The position numbers were made by a program, and so were the translations under genes. The notes beneath the pieces are model-generated. The model was not told where the DNA came from, searched no databases, and saw nothing but the letters and a program-made list of their open reading frames with translations. Positions 1 to 7,814 of a DNA stretch of 64,000 nucleotides are shown here, one piece after another; position 1 is the stretch's first letter; each line of letters begins with the position of its first letter. Source of the DNA: Streptomyces sp. NBC_00878 (GTDB lineage: Bacteria; Actinomycetota; Actinomycetes; Streptomycetales; Streptomycetaceae); NCBI RefSeq assembly GCF_026341515.1, contig NZ_JAPEOK010000001.1, forward strand, positions 7,006,001-7,070,000. Direction: 5' to 3'.

Positions 1-265
1 AGTGGGCCGGATACCGCTCCAGCCGCAAATACTTGGCCGCCGCCGCGATCACCCCACCCGCATCCAGCGCCTTCTCCGCAGCCTCGATGAACTCATCCGT
101 CGCCGGTTTCGCGCAGGTCTCCACCGCGCTCACCGCCGCCCCCGTGTAGTTCATGCGCTCACCCAACTCGGTCTGCGACAACCCCGCCTTCGTACGCAGC
201 ATCCGCAGTACCTCCGCGAAATACTGCGCGGCAGGTGACGACGAGTTCTTCTTGGGTTGCGCCAT
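1..265 (-). CDS. XRE-family helix-turn-helix regulator, 3' part outside window
   Basis: A reading frame starts at the ATG at 263-265, preceded on its strand by a GAGGGAGG-like ribosome site, and runs off the left edge after about 88 codons. After a short Ser/Lys tail the protein shows a cro/CI-type HTH (LRMLRTKAGLSQTELGERM, then GAAVSAVE) followed by a helical segment. In Streptomyces this arrangement is typical of the large family of XRE regulators with a C-terminal DUF5753 domain, but that domain would lie outside the window and cannot be checked. It is divergent from an anti-sigma-type ATPase, a very common pairing in this genus. DNA binding is certain from the HTH; its target is unknown. 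Confidence 0.8.
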   Translation of the reverse strand, partial: MAQPKKNSSSPAAQYFAEVLRMLRTKAGLSQTELGERMNYTGAAVSAVETCAKPATDEFIEAAEKALDAGGVIAAAAKYLRLERYPAH

Positions 266-404
266 CGCGAACCTCCCTCTTCACACAGCCACCGTGCTCA
301 ACTCACCTCAACGCCAATCAACGCCCGCTCGTACGGAGTTACCTCCCGCAGGCGTCGACGCTCGGTCACTGGTCACGGTAGCCACCAGGGCCGACAGTGT
401 TCAT

Positions 405-869
405 GTGAACACAGAAAGTGACGGAGTAAACCCCCGAGACCCCCGAGACCTTCGAGACCCCCGAGACGTCCAAAGGCCCCGAGTCCGGACCTGGCGGCGC
501 AGGCTCACGCCCGTGACCCGCTCCGTGCCGGAGGTCCGCCGAGGGGCCAGATCCGTACTCAGCGAGTGGCGGATCCCGACCGACGCGGCCGAGGCGATCG
601 AACTGATCGTGTCGGAGCTGTCGACGAACGCCGTACGCCACGGCCGCGCGCCGGGCCGCTTCTTCGAGGTGGCCCTCACCTACGACGGCGAGAAGGCGGT
701 CGACGTGGAGGTCTCCGACGCGTCGTCCCGCCTCCCGGAGTCTCAAGAACCGCAACTGGACGCCGAGTCGGGCCGGGGCCTGCCCCTGGTGGCGGCGCTG
801 GCGGAGAGCTGGGAACTCAGAGGCAGAGTGGTCGGCAAGACGGTGTGGGCGAGGGTGCTGACCCAGTAA
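405..869 (+). CDS. ATP-binding protein, anti-sigma regulatory factor type (HATPase)
   Basis: This is a 154-residue GHKL-fold ATPase of the RsbW/SpoIIAB-like kind that is abundant in Streptomyces. The N-box reads ELIVSELSTNAVRHG, and the ATP-lid glycines are seen in ESGRGLPLV near the C terminus. I chose the GTG at 405 because longer in-frame starts would overlap the divergent XRE gene and give a tail without any domain. The first 20 residues contain a short PRD/LRD repeat encoded by an imperfect 9-base tandem repeat at 431-466. Members of the family bind sigma or anti-anti-sigma factors or act with the adjacent XRE regulator; the partner cannot be told from sequence. The start is uncertain. 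Confidence 0.72.
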   Translation: MNTESDGVNPRDPRDLRDPRDVQRPRVRTWRRRLTPVTRSVPEVRRGARSVLSEWRIPTDAAEAIELIVSELSTNAVRHGRAPGRFFEVALTYDGEKAVDVEVSDASSRLPESQEPQLDAESGRGLPLVAALAESWELRGRVVGKTVWARVLTQ

Positions 870-924
870 GCGCCCTGATGGGTGCCCCTCTCCGGTGCCC
901 CTCGCCAGTGCCCCGCGGCGCGCG

Positions 925-1725
925 CTACGCCGACTCGTTCAGCAACCGCCCCAGGTGCTCCCGCCCCGCCCCCAACAACCCCTCAAGCGGCGCGGCCGAC
1001 TCGTACCACCGCTTCTCGTACTCCCAGCACAGCCAGCCGTCCCAGCCCTCGCGGGAGAGGAGTTCGACGCACTCGGTGAGGGGGAGGACGCCCGTGCCGA
1101 GCGGCAGCGGGGTCGTGTCGTCGGCGGAGGCGATGTCCTTGACCTGGATGTAGCCGAGGTACGGGGAGAGCGCGGCGAAGGTGGACGAGGGCTGTTCGCC
1201 GCCGAGCCAGGTGTGCATGACGTCCCAGAGGGCACCGGCCTGACGGTGGCCGACGAGGCCGAGGACGCGGATGGCGTCGGCGCCCGTGCGGTGCGAGTCG
1301 TGGGTCTCAAGGAGGATCCGTACGCCCAGGTCGGCGGCGTACTCGGCGGCCGTACCGAGGCGCCGGGCGGCCGTGGCGTCGGCCTCCTCGGGGCTCTGGT
1401 CGGGGTCGCCGCCGGGGAAGACGCGGATGAAGGGGGCGCCCAGGTCCCGGGCCAGTTCGAGGAGTGCGCGGATCTCGGCGAGTACGGGACCGTCGTCGCC
1501 CGGCGCCGCGACGCGCGCGTACCCCGCGACGCCCAGGATCTCGACGCCCGCGGCCTTGAACTCGGCCGCCACGTCGGCCCGTTCGGCGAGGCCGATGCCG
1601 GGGTGGACCGGCTCCTCGGGATGCGCGCGCAACTCGACGCCGTGATAGCCGTGCGTGGCGGCGAGCCGCACCACGTCGCTGATCGGGAGACCGGGAACGC
1701 CGAGGGTGGAGAAGGCCAGCTTCAT
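925..1725 (-). CDS. Sugar phosphate isomerase/epimerase (xylose isomerase-like TIM barrel)
   Basis: The 266-residue product belongs to the AP-endonuclease-2/xylose-isomerase-like TIM-barrel superfamily. Signs are the N-terminal strand MKLAFSTLGVPGLP, HGYHGVELR for the second strand, the metal-ligand-type LLETHDSH, ALWDVMH and QVKDI motifs, and WLCWEYEKRW near the end. Such enzymes isomerise or epimerise sugars or cyclitols with a divalent metal. The ATG at 1725 was chosen because the frame upstream of it is low-complexity and has no domain. It stands alone between the ATPase gene (convergent) and the MarR-GNAT gene (same strand, separated by a long hairpin), so its substrate cannot be deduced from context. 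Confidence 0.8.
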   Translation of the reverse strand: MKLAFSTLGVPGLPISDVVRLAATHGYHGVELRAHPEEPVHPGIGLAERADVAAEFKAAGVEILGVAGYARVAAPGDDGPVLAEIRALLELARDLGAPFIRVFPGGDPDQSPEEADATAARRLGTAAEYAADLGVRILLETHDSHRTGADAIRVLGLVGHRQAGALWDVMHTWLGGEQPSSTFAALSPYLGYIQVKDIASADDTTPLPLGTGVLPLTECVELLSREGWDGWLCWEYEKRWYESAAPLEGLLGAGREHLGRLLNESA

Positions 1726-1861
1726 GAGGCGGACCCTACCTGCCCCTCGTCTTCTGTCACTCCCGCGTGCCGCGCGGGTCCGGACACAGGTGTCTGGACG
1801 CCCCGGATGTGCCACGCCGAACCGGGCGGAGAGTGACCGGCGGCCCGCTGCGAGCGAGAGG

Positions 1862-1929
1862 CAAGTGGGTTCTGCGTCCCAGCGACACGCCGTGCGTGCG
1901 GCGTGTCGTTGGGACGCAGAACCCACTTG
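1862..1929. terminator. Very long perfect hairpin between two leftward genes
   Basis: Two 31-base arms (1862-1892 and 1899-1929) are complementary except for one G-T wobble, and are separated by a 6-base loop. The hairpin lies about 50 bases beyond the stop of the MarR-GNAT gene and upstream of the isomerase gene, both read leftward. It is most simply a strong intrinsic terminator, although it lacks a T-run, as is usual in Streptomyces. Confidence 0.7.
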
Positions 1930-1980
1930 TCCTCATCCGGCGGGATTCGCCCACGCCCGTTGCTCAGGCGGTGCTGTGCA

Positions 1981-2922
1981 TCAGGCGGTGCTGTGCAGCA
2001 GGTCCAGGCGCCAGTCCTGGCCGTTGAGGTCGACGCCGAAGGAGCGGTGGGGCTTCTCGTCGACGAGGACGAAGCCGTGGCGCTGGTAGATGCGGCGGGC
2101 GGAGGACAGGATGTCGTTCGTCCACAGGACCATCTCCCGGTAGCCGACGCCGCGCGCGAACTCGACGCAGGCGCCCACCAGTTGGTCGCCGATACCGAGG
2201 CCGCGCGCGTCCGGTTCGACGAGCAGGAGGCGCAGCCGGGCGGCACCGGGCGCCTCGTCCCGTACGCACATCACGCAGCCCACCGGGCGGCCGTCCAGCT
2301 CCGCGATCCACACCCGCTCCAGGTGCGGGTCGTGGTCCTCGGCGAAGTCGGCGACGATCCGGGCGACCAGGCCCTCGTAGTCCGTGTTGAAGCCGTACGC
2401 GGAGGAGTAGAGCGCGGCGTTGCGCTGCACGACCCAGCCGAGGTCGCCGGGTCCCGGCTCGCGCAGCAGCACGTCTTCGCGGCGGGGTGGCCGCCGACTC
2501 GCGTCCGAGAGGATCTCGCGAATCTCCCGCATGGCTTCGGCGAGCCGGGGCCGGTCGTCCGGCGGCACGGTGGAGAGCAGTGAGCCCACGGCCTCCCGCG
2601 ATCGCTCGTTCAGCAGATCGGCGGTCTCCCGGCCGCGGGCCGTGAGCGTGATCCGGCGTCGCCGGGTGTCCTTCTCCGAGGGGGCCCGCTCGATGAGCCC
2701 GTCCTTCTCGAACTTCGCGAGCAGACGGCTCAAGTACCCGGAGTCCAGACAGAGTTCGCCGCGGAGGTCGGCCGCGTCCGTACGGGGGGAGTGGGCGAGT
2801 TCGTACAGCACGCGGGACTCAGTGAGCGTGTACGGGGCGTGGAGCTGGCGGCTGTAGTCGAGCGCGCCGATGAGGTTCGTGTAGAAGCGGTTGAAGGCGC
2901 GGATCTCTTGAATGGTCGTCAT
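1981..2922 (-). CDS. MarR-type regulator fused to GNAT acetyltransferase
   Basis: This 313-residue protein has two domains. Residues about 1-145 are a MarR winged helix (TLTESRVLYELAH, then LDSGYLSRLLAKFEKDGLI and the wing SEKDTRRRRITLT). Residues about 150-313 are a GNAT fold (acceptor part, then RLLLVEPDARGLGIGDQLV, which is the acetyl-CoA loop, and ARRIYQRHGFVLVDEKPH). The combination is recurrent in bacteria and suggests a regulator whose effector is also its acetylation substrate, but that is inference. ATG 2922 or GTG 2934 could be the start; I prefer 2922. A palindrome about 60 bases upstream, shared with the divergent aldo/keto reductase, is a likely binding site. The stop is followed by a long terminator-like hairpin. 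Confidence 0.85.
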   Translation of the reverse strand: MTTIQEIRAFNRFYTNLIGALDYSRQLHAPYTLTESRVLYELAHSPRTDAADLRGELCLDSGYLSRLLAKFEKDGLIERAPSEKDTRRRRITLTARGRETADLLNERSREAVGSLLSTVPPDDRPRLAEAMREIREILSDASRRPPRREDVLLREPGPGDLGWVVQRNAALYSSAYGFNTDYEGLVARIVADFAEDHDPHLERVWIAELDGRPVGCVMCVRDEAPGAARLRLLLVEPDARGLGIGDQLVGACVEFARGVGYREMVLWTNDILSSARRIYQRHGFVLVDEKPHRSFGVDLNGQDWRLDLLHSTA

Positions 2923-2928
2923 GACGTC

Positions 2929-2954
2929 TGACACCTGCCTTTGACACCTGCCTT
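2929..2954. repeat. Two tandem 13-base repeats at the MarR-GNAT start
   Basis: TGACACCTGCCTT occurs twice in tandem just upstream of, and overlapping, the possible GTG start of the MarR-GNAT gene. On the coding strand each copy supplies an AGGCAGG ribosome-site-like stretch, so the duplication may provide two alternative starts (GTG 2934, ATG 2922). Confidence 0.5.
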
Positions 2955-2983
2955 GGGGCTCGCTCGCACATGAGGCTGGATAG

Positions 2984-2996
2984 CTGACTCAGTCAG
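2984..2996. promoter_or_regulatory. Candidate MarR operator palindrome
   Basis: CTGACTCAGTCAG is a perfect 13-base palindrome in the 160-base divergent region between the MarR-GNAT gene and the aldo/keto reductase. Size and position fit a MarR dimer site that would control both genes. No binding data can be inferred from sequence alone. Confidence 0.5.
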
Positions 2997-3088
2997 AGAT
3001 TATGCCCGCAGCTTCCAGTACGCGCACGGGTTTTTTCGTTTTGGGGGCGCTGTTAGCGTGGCCGTTCGACCGAGGGGGAGAGTCGTAG

Positions 3089-3934
3089 ATGACGACCACA
3101 TCGAGCACGTTCCGCATCGGCGGGGACCTGGAGGTGGGGCGGCTCGGATTCGGGGCGATGCATCTGCCCACCGAGCCCGCGGATGCGCGCGAGACCGCCG
3201 TCGCGGTGGCGCGGCGGGCCGTCGAACTGGGCGTGACGCTGATCGACACGGCCCACATGTACGGCGAGGGAGCGAACGAGGAACTCCTCGCGGAGGCTCT
3301 GTACCCCTACGCGGACGGGCTGCTCGTCACGACCAAGGTGGGCATCACGCGGTCGGAGGCTTCGGGCGAGTGGCAACTGAACGGCCGGCCGGACGCTCTA
3401 CGGGCCGAGGTCGACCACGCCCTGCGCCGCCTCCGAGTCGAACGGATCGAGCTTCTCCAACTCCACCGCCTCGACCCGGAGACCTCGCTCGCCGAACAGC
3501 TCGGTGCGCTGCGGGAGTTGCGGGACGCGGGCAAGGTGGGGCGGATCGGGCTGTCCGAGGTGAGTGTCGACGAGCTGAACCGGGCGCGGGAGGTGGTGGA
3601 CATCGCGAGCGTGCAGAACCGGTACAACGTGCTCGACCGCGAGCACGAGCCGGTCCTGGACGCCTGCGCGGCGGCGGGGATCGCGTTCCTGCCGTGGCGG
3701 ACGGTGGCATGGGGTTCGTCGGGCGACACGGCGGAAATCGCGACGGTGGCGAACGAGCTGGGCGCTACGCCCACGCAGGTTGTTCTGGCGTGGCTCCTCG
3801 GCCACTCGCCGGTGATGCTGCCGATCCCGGGCACGGCCCGGCTCGCCCACCTGGAGGAGAACGTGGCGGCGGGCGGGCTCCGCCTGAGCCCGGGGCAACG
3901 GGCGCGCTTGGACGGCTTGTCCAAGCCGGGGTGA
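3089..3934 (+). CDS. Aldo/keto reductase
   Basis: The 281-residue protein is an NADPH-dependent aldo/keto reductase with the full catalytic tetrad: Asp53 and Tyr58 in LIDTAHMYGEG, Lys83 in TTKVG and His126 in LLQLHRLDP. The C-terminal cofactor part (LPIPGTARLAHLEENV) is also intact. The length is slightly short for the family (about 280-330), consistent with the compact 'oxidoreductase' subgroup. It starts at an ATG divergent from the MarR-GNAT gene, and the shared 160-base promoter region carries a palindrome, so it is probably controlled by that regulator. The substrate is unknown; a quinone, aldehyde or ketone stress role is the usual guess. Confidence 0.88.
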   Translation: MTTTSSTFRIGGDLEVGRLGFGAMHLPTEPADARETAVAVARRAVELGVTLIDTAHMYGEGANEELLAEALYPYADGLLVTTKVGITRSEASGEWQLNGRPDALRAEVDHALRRLRVERIELLQLHRLDPETSLAEQLGALRELRDAGKVGRIGLSEVSVDELNRAREVVDIASVQNRYNVLDREHEPVLDACAAAGIAFLPWRTVAWGSSGDTAEIATVANELGATPTQVVLAWLLGHSPVMLPIPGTARLAHLEENVAAGGLRLSPGQRARLDGLSKPG

Positions 3935-4129
3935 GGCTGCGCGGGGTGATGGGGGCGGAATTCTGGCTGCGTGTGGGGGCTGGTCGCGCCAGGGATGATG
4001 TCCCGCCGAGTGGTGCAGCCGGTCACGGGCCGTGAACGCGCGGATATCTGCTCGGGGCGTGCACCGAAGTTGGTCGCCCGAGCCAAAAGCTGAGGGGTTC
4101 CTCGGTCGCTGGGAGTAGGTCCTGCGCCT

Positions 4130-4148
4130 CAGGCGCGCTTCGCGCCTG
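4130..4148. terminator. Short hairpin between aldo/keto reductase and PPOX gene
   Basis: CAGGCGCG and CGCGCCTG are separated by three bases. This 8-base-pair stem in the 230-base gap after the aldo/keto reductase may end its transcript. The rest of the gap shows nothing I recognise. Confidence 0.4.
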
Positions 4149-4168
4149 CCTGGCTAGGGTCGGTGCTC

Positions 4169-4630
4169 ATGGAGACCACGGGAATGGTTCGCCGGAAGAC
4201 GGCGGAGCGTGTGCGCGACGCTCTGGAGCGGCTCGTTGCCGAGCGGGATGTATGGGTGTCGACGGCTCACCCTGATCACGGGCCGCACCAGGTGCCGCTG
4301 TGGTTCTTGTGGGATGGGCGAGCAGTGTGGATGTGCACCAGCGCCACTTCCGTGACGGCGCGGAACGTCCGCAAAGAGCCGCGCGTACGCCTGGCGCTAC
4401 CGGACACCTTCGATGTGGTGCTCCTCCAGGGTGAGGCGGAGTGTTTCCCGGACCAAGAGGTGCCCGAAGGAGCAGCGGAGGCGTTCGTCGACAAGTTCGG
4501 GTGGGATCCACGCGTGGAGGAGGGTTCCTTTCTGTATGTACGAGTGGCCCCGAGGACTGTGCGCGCTTGGCGAGGCGAGCAGGAACTACGCGAGAGAGTC
4601 ATCATGCGCGACGGGATGTGGCTGAAATAA
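4169..4630 (+). CDS. Pyridoxamine 5'-phosphate oxidase-fold protein, F420 or FMN type
   Basis: A 153-residue split-beta-barrel protein. It opens with a helix (KTAERVRDALERLVAERDVWVST), followed by HPDHGPHQVPLWFLWDG and VWMCTSATSVTARNVRKEPRVRLALPD, the nucleotide-binding pattern of PPOX/F420-dependent enzymes. A Trp-rich end follows (VRAWRGEQEL). In actinobacteria these proteins bind F420 or FMN and reduce or protect unknown substrates. The start could also be the GTG at 4163. The gene has visibly less GC-biased codons than its neighbours and sits alone next to a copy of the dispersed inverted-repeat element, so recent arrival is possible. Confidence 0.75.
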   Translation: METTGMVRRKTAERVRDALERLVAERDVWVSTAHPDHGPHQVPLWFLWDGRAVWMCTSATSVTARNVRKEPRVRLALPDTFDVVLLQGEAECFPDQEVPEGAAEAFVDKFGWDPRVEEGSFLYVRVAPRTVRAWRGEQELRERVIMRDGMWLK

Positions 4631-4798
4631 CGGCCGTCCCTCGCCGAGCGCCTCTCTCGGATCACGATCTCGTCCGTCGGAGTCCGTGAAGCGCAACTGG
4701 GTTCCGGAGTGGGGGCGTTTTTCTGCTCGGTGAGCTGAGCCAGGGCGAGTTGGGCGGTGGTGATGTGGTCGGCGGCGGTGTTGCGGCCCGTGTTGCCG

Positions 4799-5052
4799 GG
4801 CCGCGACCGGCTCCCCGCGCCCCTAAAAGTGCCTGCCGTGGTCGGTGTCTCCACAAGTGGCCCCACCGTGCGGCAGCCGCCCTCCGGCGCAAGGGGCCGT
4901 GTCGGGGTTTCCGATCGCAGCACGACCTCTCCAGGGCACCCTGATGGCCCGGGATGACACAGCTGCGATCGGATGCCCCGTCGCGGCCCCGACCCACCAC
5001 CACACGGCAGGCGCATCTTTTAGGGGCGCGGGGAACGGCGCGACCAGCCACA
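4799..5052. repeat. Dispersed structured inverted-repeat element, copy A
   Basis: This is one of four related intergenic elements in the window (others at 16137-16378, 18727-18988 and 39560-39845). Outer arms carry CGCGCCCCTAAAA and its complement TTTTAGGGGCGCGGGG. The centre pairs CCGATCGCAGC with GCTGCGATCGG, flanked by GGGGCCGTG... and ...CGCGGCCCC. It lies between convergent genes (PPOX and a LacI regulator) and could act as a two-way terminator. No coding potential is convincing. Confidence 0.8.
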
Positions 5053-5078
5053 CCCCACCCGCACCCGACCCCCCGCCC

Positions 5079-6131
5079 TCAAGACCCCTTGGGCACCCCA
5101 GTAGACCCCCGCACCATCAACTCCCCCCGAATCATGGCAATCCCCCCAGGCGGAACATCCTCGCGCCCCATAGCGATACGCCCCGCCCGAGTCCCCGCCT
5201 CCGCCAACGGCAACCGCACAGTCGTCAGCGCGGGCACCGCGTCAATGCTGAAGGGAAGATCATCGAACCCGACGACGGACACGTCGTCCGGGATACGAAG
5301 CCCCGCGTCACGCAGAGCCGCACACGCCCCAAGCGCAACCGTGTCGTTCGCGGCGACCACAGCCGTCAACTCCGGGTCACGGCGCAGGAGTTCAAGCGTC
5401 GCCTCGTACCCGGCCCGCCGGTCGTACCGCCCATGTACCGTCCGCGCGGGCTCGTCGGGAATCCCGTGCGCCGCAAGCGCGTCCCGGTGCCCCTCCAGCC
5501 GGTGCCGAGTCGTCGTACGCTCCTCCGGCCCCGCGATGTACCCCATGCGCCGATGGCCGAGCTCGATCAGATGCTCGGTGAGCCACTGCCCGCCACCCCG
5601 GTTGTCGAAGGTCAGCGCCACCGCCCCGGTATCCGCCGGCGCGGGCGGCCGCCCGCACAGTACGACCCGCGTCCCCGCCGCCGCGAGCTTGCGCAGCTTC
5701 GTCGCCACCGCCTCCGCGTGCGCGGTGTTCTCCACGGCCCCACCGGTCAGCACGACCGCCGCGGCACGCTGACGCTGGAGAAGCGTGAGATAGGTCAGCT
5801 CGCGCTCCGGGGAGCCGCCGGTGTTGCACACAACAGCGAGCCGCTCCCCGCCCGCCCGGCCCCCCGGCCCTCCGATCTCACCCTGGATCGCCCCCGCCAT
5901 GATCCCGAAGAACGGGTCGGCGATGTCGTTCACCAGGATCCCGACCAGGTCGGACGTCGCGGCGGCGAGCGCGCTCGCGGGGCCGTTCAGTACGTAGTCC
6001 AGCTCGTCCACGGCCCGCAGCACCCGCTCACGGGTGGAAGCCGCCACGGGGTAGTTCCCGTTCAGCACGCGCGACACCGTCGCGGGCGAGACCTGCGCGC
6101 GGGCCGCCACGTCCGCCAGGGTCACCGTCAT
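5079..6131 (-). CDS. LacI-family sugar repressor
   Basis: The 350-residue protein has a canonical LacI DNA-binding head (TLADVAARAQVSPATVSRVLNG) and a hinge helix. The periplasmic-binding-like core follows: LVGILVNDIADPFFGIM, HLIELGHRRMGYIAGP, VVAANDTVALGACAALRDAG and VSVVGFDDLPFS. It is divergent from the three-gene sugar operon starting at 6651, and a LacI-type AAGCGCTT operator core lies at 6549-6556, so it very likely represses that operon. Its effector would be the operon's substrate, probably a sugar or cyclitol that cannot be named from sequence. The 3' end lies 27 bases from repeat copy A. Confidence 0.9.
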   Translation of the reverse strand: MTVTLADVAARAQVSPATVSRVLNGNYPVAASTRERVLRAVDELDYVLNGPASALAAATSDLVGILVNDIADPFFGIMAGAIQGEIGGPGGRAGGERLAVVCNTGGSPERELTYLTLLQRQRAAAVVLTGGAVENTAHAEAVATKLRKLAAAGTRVVLCGRPPAPADTGAVALTFDNRGGGQWLTEHLIELGHRRMGYIAGPEERTTTRHRLEGHRDALAAHGIPDEPARTVHGRYDRRAGYEATLELLRRDPELTAVVAANDTVALGACAALRDAGLRIPDDVSVVGFDDLPFSIDAVPALTTVRLPLAEAGTRAGRIAMGREDVPPGGIAMIRGELMVRGSTGVPKGS

Positions 6132-6548
6132 CTCGTCGTCCTCCGGTCGCGCATCTCGTCATCGTCCTCAGTGCGGTACTGAAAGCCGTAGTGCAAGGCC
6201 GTACCGCGAAGCCGTCCTACAGAGTCGTACGACTCAACAACCGGGCCGATGCCGCGGCGCGGCGCCGGAACCGCACCGCACCCCCGGCCCAAGCTGGTGC
6301 AGACCTTACGGTCACGACATCGCACGACCCGCACAGCCCCCACACAGACTCGTACAGGGCAGTCCCCGCACGGACCCGTACAGCACGGCCCCGCGCGGGC
6401 CCGTAAGGACAGCGCCCCGCACGCACCCACACCAGCCCCGTCCAGACCCTAAGGCCGCAACCCCGTCCCGTTCGCCCCCTCGAACAACTCTTCACCCCCG
6501 CGGTCTTGTCCCGACCGCTTCTGAGAGGCTAGCTTCTCTACACATAGA
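6132..6548. other. Long divergent intergenic region upstream of the DUF993 operon
   Basis: The gap between the LacI regulator and the Gfo/Idh gene is 519 bases. I see no gene in it. The part at about 6300-6460 is made of loosely repeated CCCCGCAC/CGTACAG words and is C-rich on the plus strand. A possible transcript leader for both genes is all that can be said. Confidence 0.4.
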
Positions 6549-6561
6549 AAGCGCTTGCTGC
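6546..6561. promoter_or_regulatory. LacI-type operator
   Basis: The stretch GAAAGCGCTTGC contains the AAGCGCTT core typical of LacI/CcpA/GalR-family operators, with partly symmetric flanks. It lies about 95 bases before the start of the sugar operon and faces the divergent LacI gene, the expected place for a repressor site. Confidence 0.65.
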
Positions 6562-6650
6562 AACGCGCACCAGTTCGCCAGGGTTCACCGGACGTGCCGG
6601 CGGATACCTGTGGGGCGTACGCGGCGCGGGACGCGTACGAAGGGAATGAC

Positions 6651-7814
6651 GTGACACGCAAGACGGTGCGCATCGCCATGAACGGTGTGACGGGCCGCAT
6701 GGGCTACCGCCAGCACCTCGTCCGCTCGATACTCGCCCTGCGCGAACAGGGCGGCCTGGAGCTCGGCGACGGCGACGGCACCGTGCTGTGGCCCGAGCCG
6801 GTCCTCGTCGGCCGCCGCGAGCAGGCCCTGAAGACGCTCGCGGAGCGGCACGGCCTGGACCCGGAGAACATCTCCACGGACGTCGACGCAGTCCTCGCCG
6901 ACCCGACGATCGACATCTACTTCGACTCCCAGGTCACCTCGGCCCGCGAGGAGGCGATCACGAAGGCGATCGCGGCGGGCAAGCACATCTACACCGAGAA
7001 GCCGACGGCGACCGGTCTCGACGGTGCCCTGGAACTGGCCCGCCTGGCCACCGCCGCCGGCATCAAGCACGGCGTCGTCCAGGACAAGCTCTTCCTCCCG
7101 GGCCTGCTGAAGCTCAAGCGCCTCATCGACGGCGGCTTCTTCGGCCGCATCCTCTCCATCCGCGGCGAGTTCGGCTACTGGGTCTTCGAGGGCGACTGGC
7201 AGGAGGCCCAGCGCCCCTCCTGGAACTACCGCGCCGAGGACGGCGGCGGCATCGTCGTCGACATGTTCCCGCACTGGGAGTACGTGCTCCACGAGCTGTT
7301 CGGCCGCGTGAAGTCCGTCCAGGCCCTCACCGCCACCCACATCCCGCAGCGCTGGGACGAGCGGGACAAGCCGTACGACGCCACGGCCGACGACGCCGCC
7401 TACGGCATCTTCGAACTCGACGGCGGAGCCATCGCCCAGATCAACTCCTCCTGGGCCGTACGCGTCAACCGCGACGAACTCGTCGAGTTCCAGGTCGACG
7501 GCACCGAGGGCTCGGCGGTCGCCGGGCTACGCAACTGCCGCGTCCAGCACCGCAGTTCGACGCCCAAGCCGGTCTGGAACCCCGACATCCCGGCCACCTA
7601 CTCCTTCCGCGACCAGTGGCAGGAGGTGCCTGACAACGCCGAGTTCGACAACGGCTTCAAGGCCCAGTGGGAGCTCTTCCTCAAGCACGTCTACGCCGAC
7701 GCGCCCTACCACTGGGACCTGCTGGCCGGCGCCCGCGGCGTCCAGCTCGCCGAACTGGGCCTGAAGTCCTCGGCCGAGGGCCGCCGCTTCGACGTACCGG
7801 AGATCTCACTGTGA
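6651..7814 (+). CDS. Gfo/Idh/MocA-family sugar or cyclitol dehydrogenase
   Basis: The 387-residue protein has the N-terminal Rossmann fold (VRIAMNGVTGRMGYRQHL) and the EKPTATG motif of this family, whose Lys acts in catalysis. A C-terminal beta-sheet domain follows (GGGIVVDMFPHWEYVLHELFG). Family members oxidise or reduce sugars and inositols with NAD(P). The GTG at 6651 was chosen for the GAAGGGA ribosome site seven bases upstream; the open frame extends further 5' without a domain. It is the first gene of an operon: its stop overlaps the next GTG by four bases. It is likely repressed by the divergent LacI protein. Confidence 0.88.
   Translation: MTRKTVRIAMNGVTGRMGYRQHLVRSILALREQGGLELGDGDGTVLWPEPVLVGRREQALKTLAERHGLDPENISTDVDAVLADPTIDIYFDSQVTSAREEAITKAIAAGKHIYTEKPTATGLDGALELARLATAAGIKHGVVQDKLFLPGLLKLKRLIDGGFFGRILSIRGEFGYWVFEGDWQEAQRPSWNYRAEDGGGIVVDMFPHWEYVLHELFGRVKSVQALTATHIPQRWDERDKPYDATADDAAYGIFELDGGAIAQINSSWAVRVNRDELVEFQVDGTEGSAVAGLRNCRVQHRSSTPKPVWNPDIPATYSFRDQWQEVPDNAEFDNGFKAQWELFLKHVYADAPYHWDLLAGARGVQLAELGLKSSAEGRRFDVPEISL

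Noticed and set aside
4845..6182. Open frames through the dispersed element (also at 16006-17391, 18889-19209 and 39643-40044)
   Set aside because: Recurring peptides such as ARDDTAAIGCPVAA come from the repeated DNA in several frames. They lack ribosome sites, and stem structure explains the conservation better.
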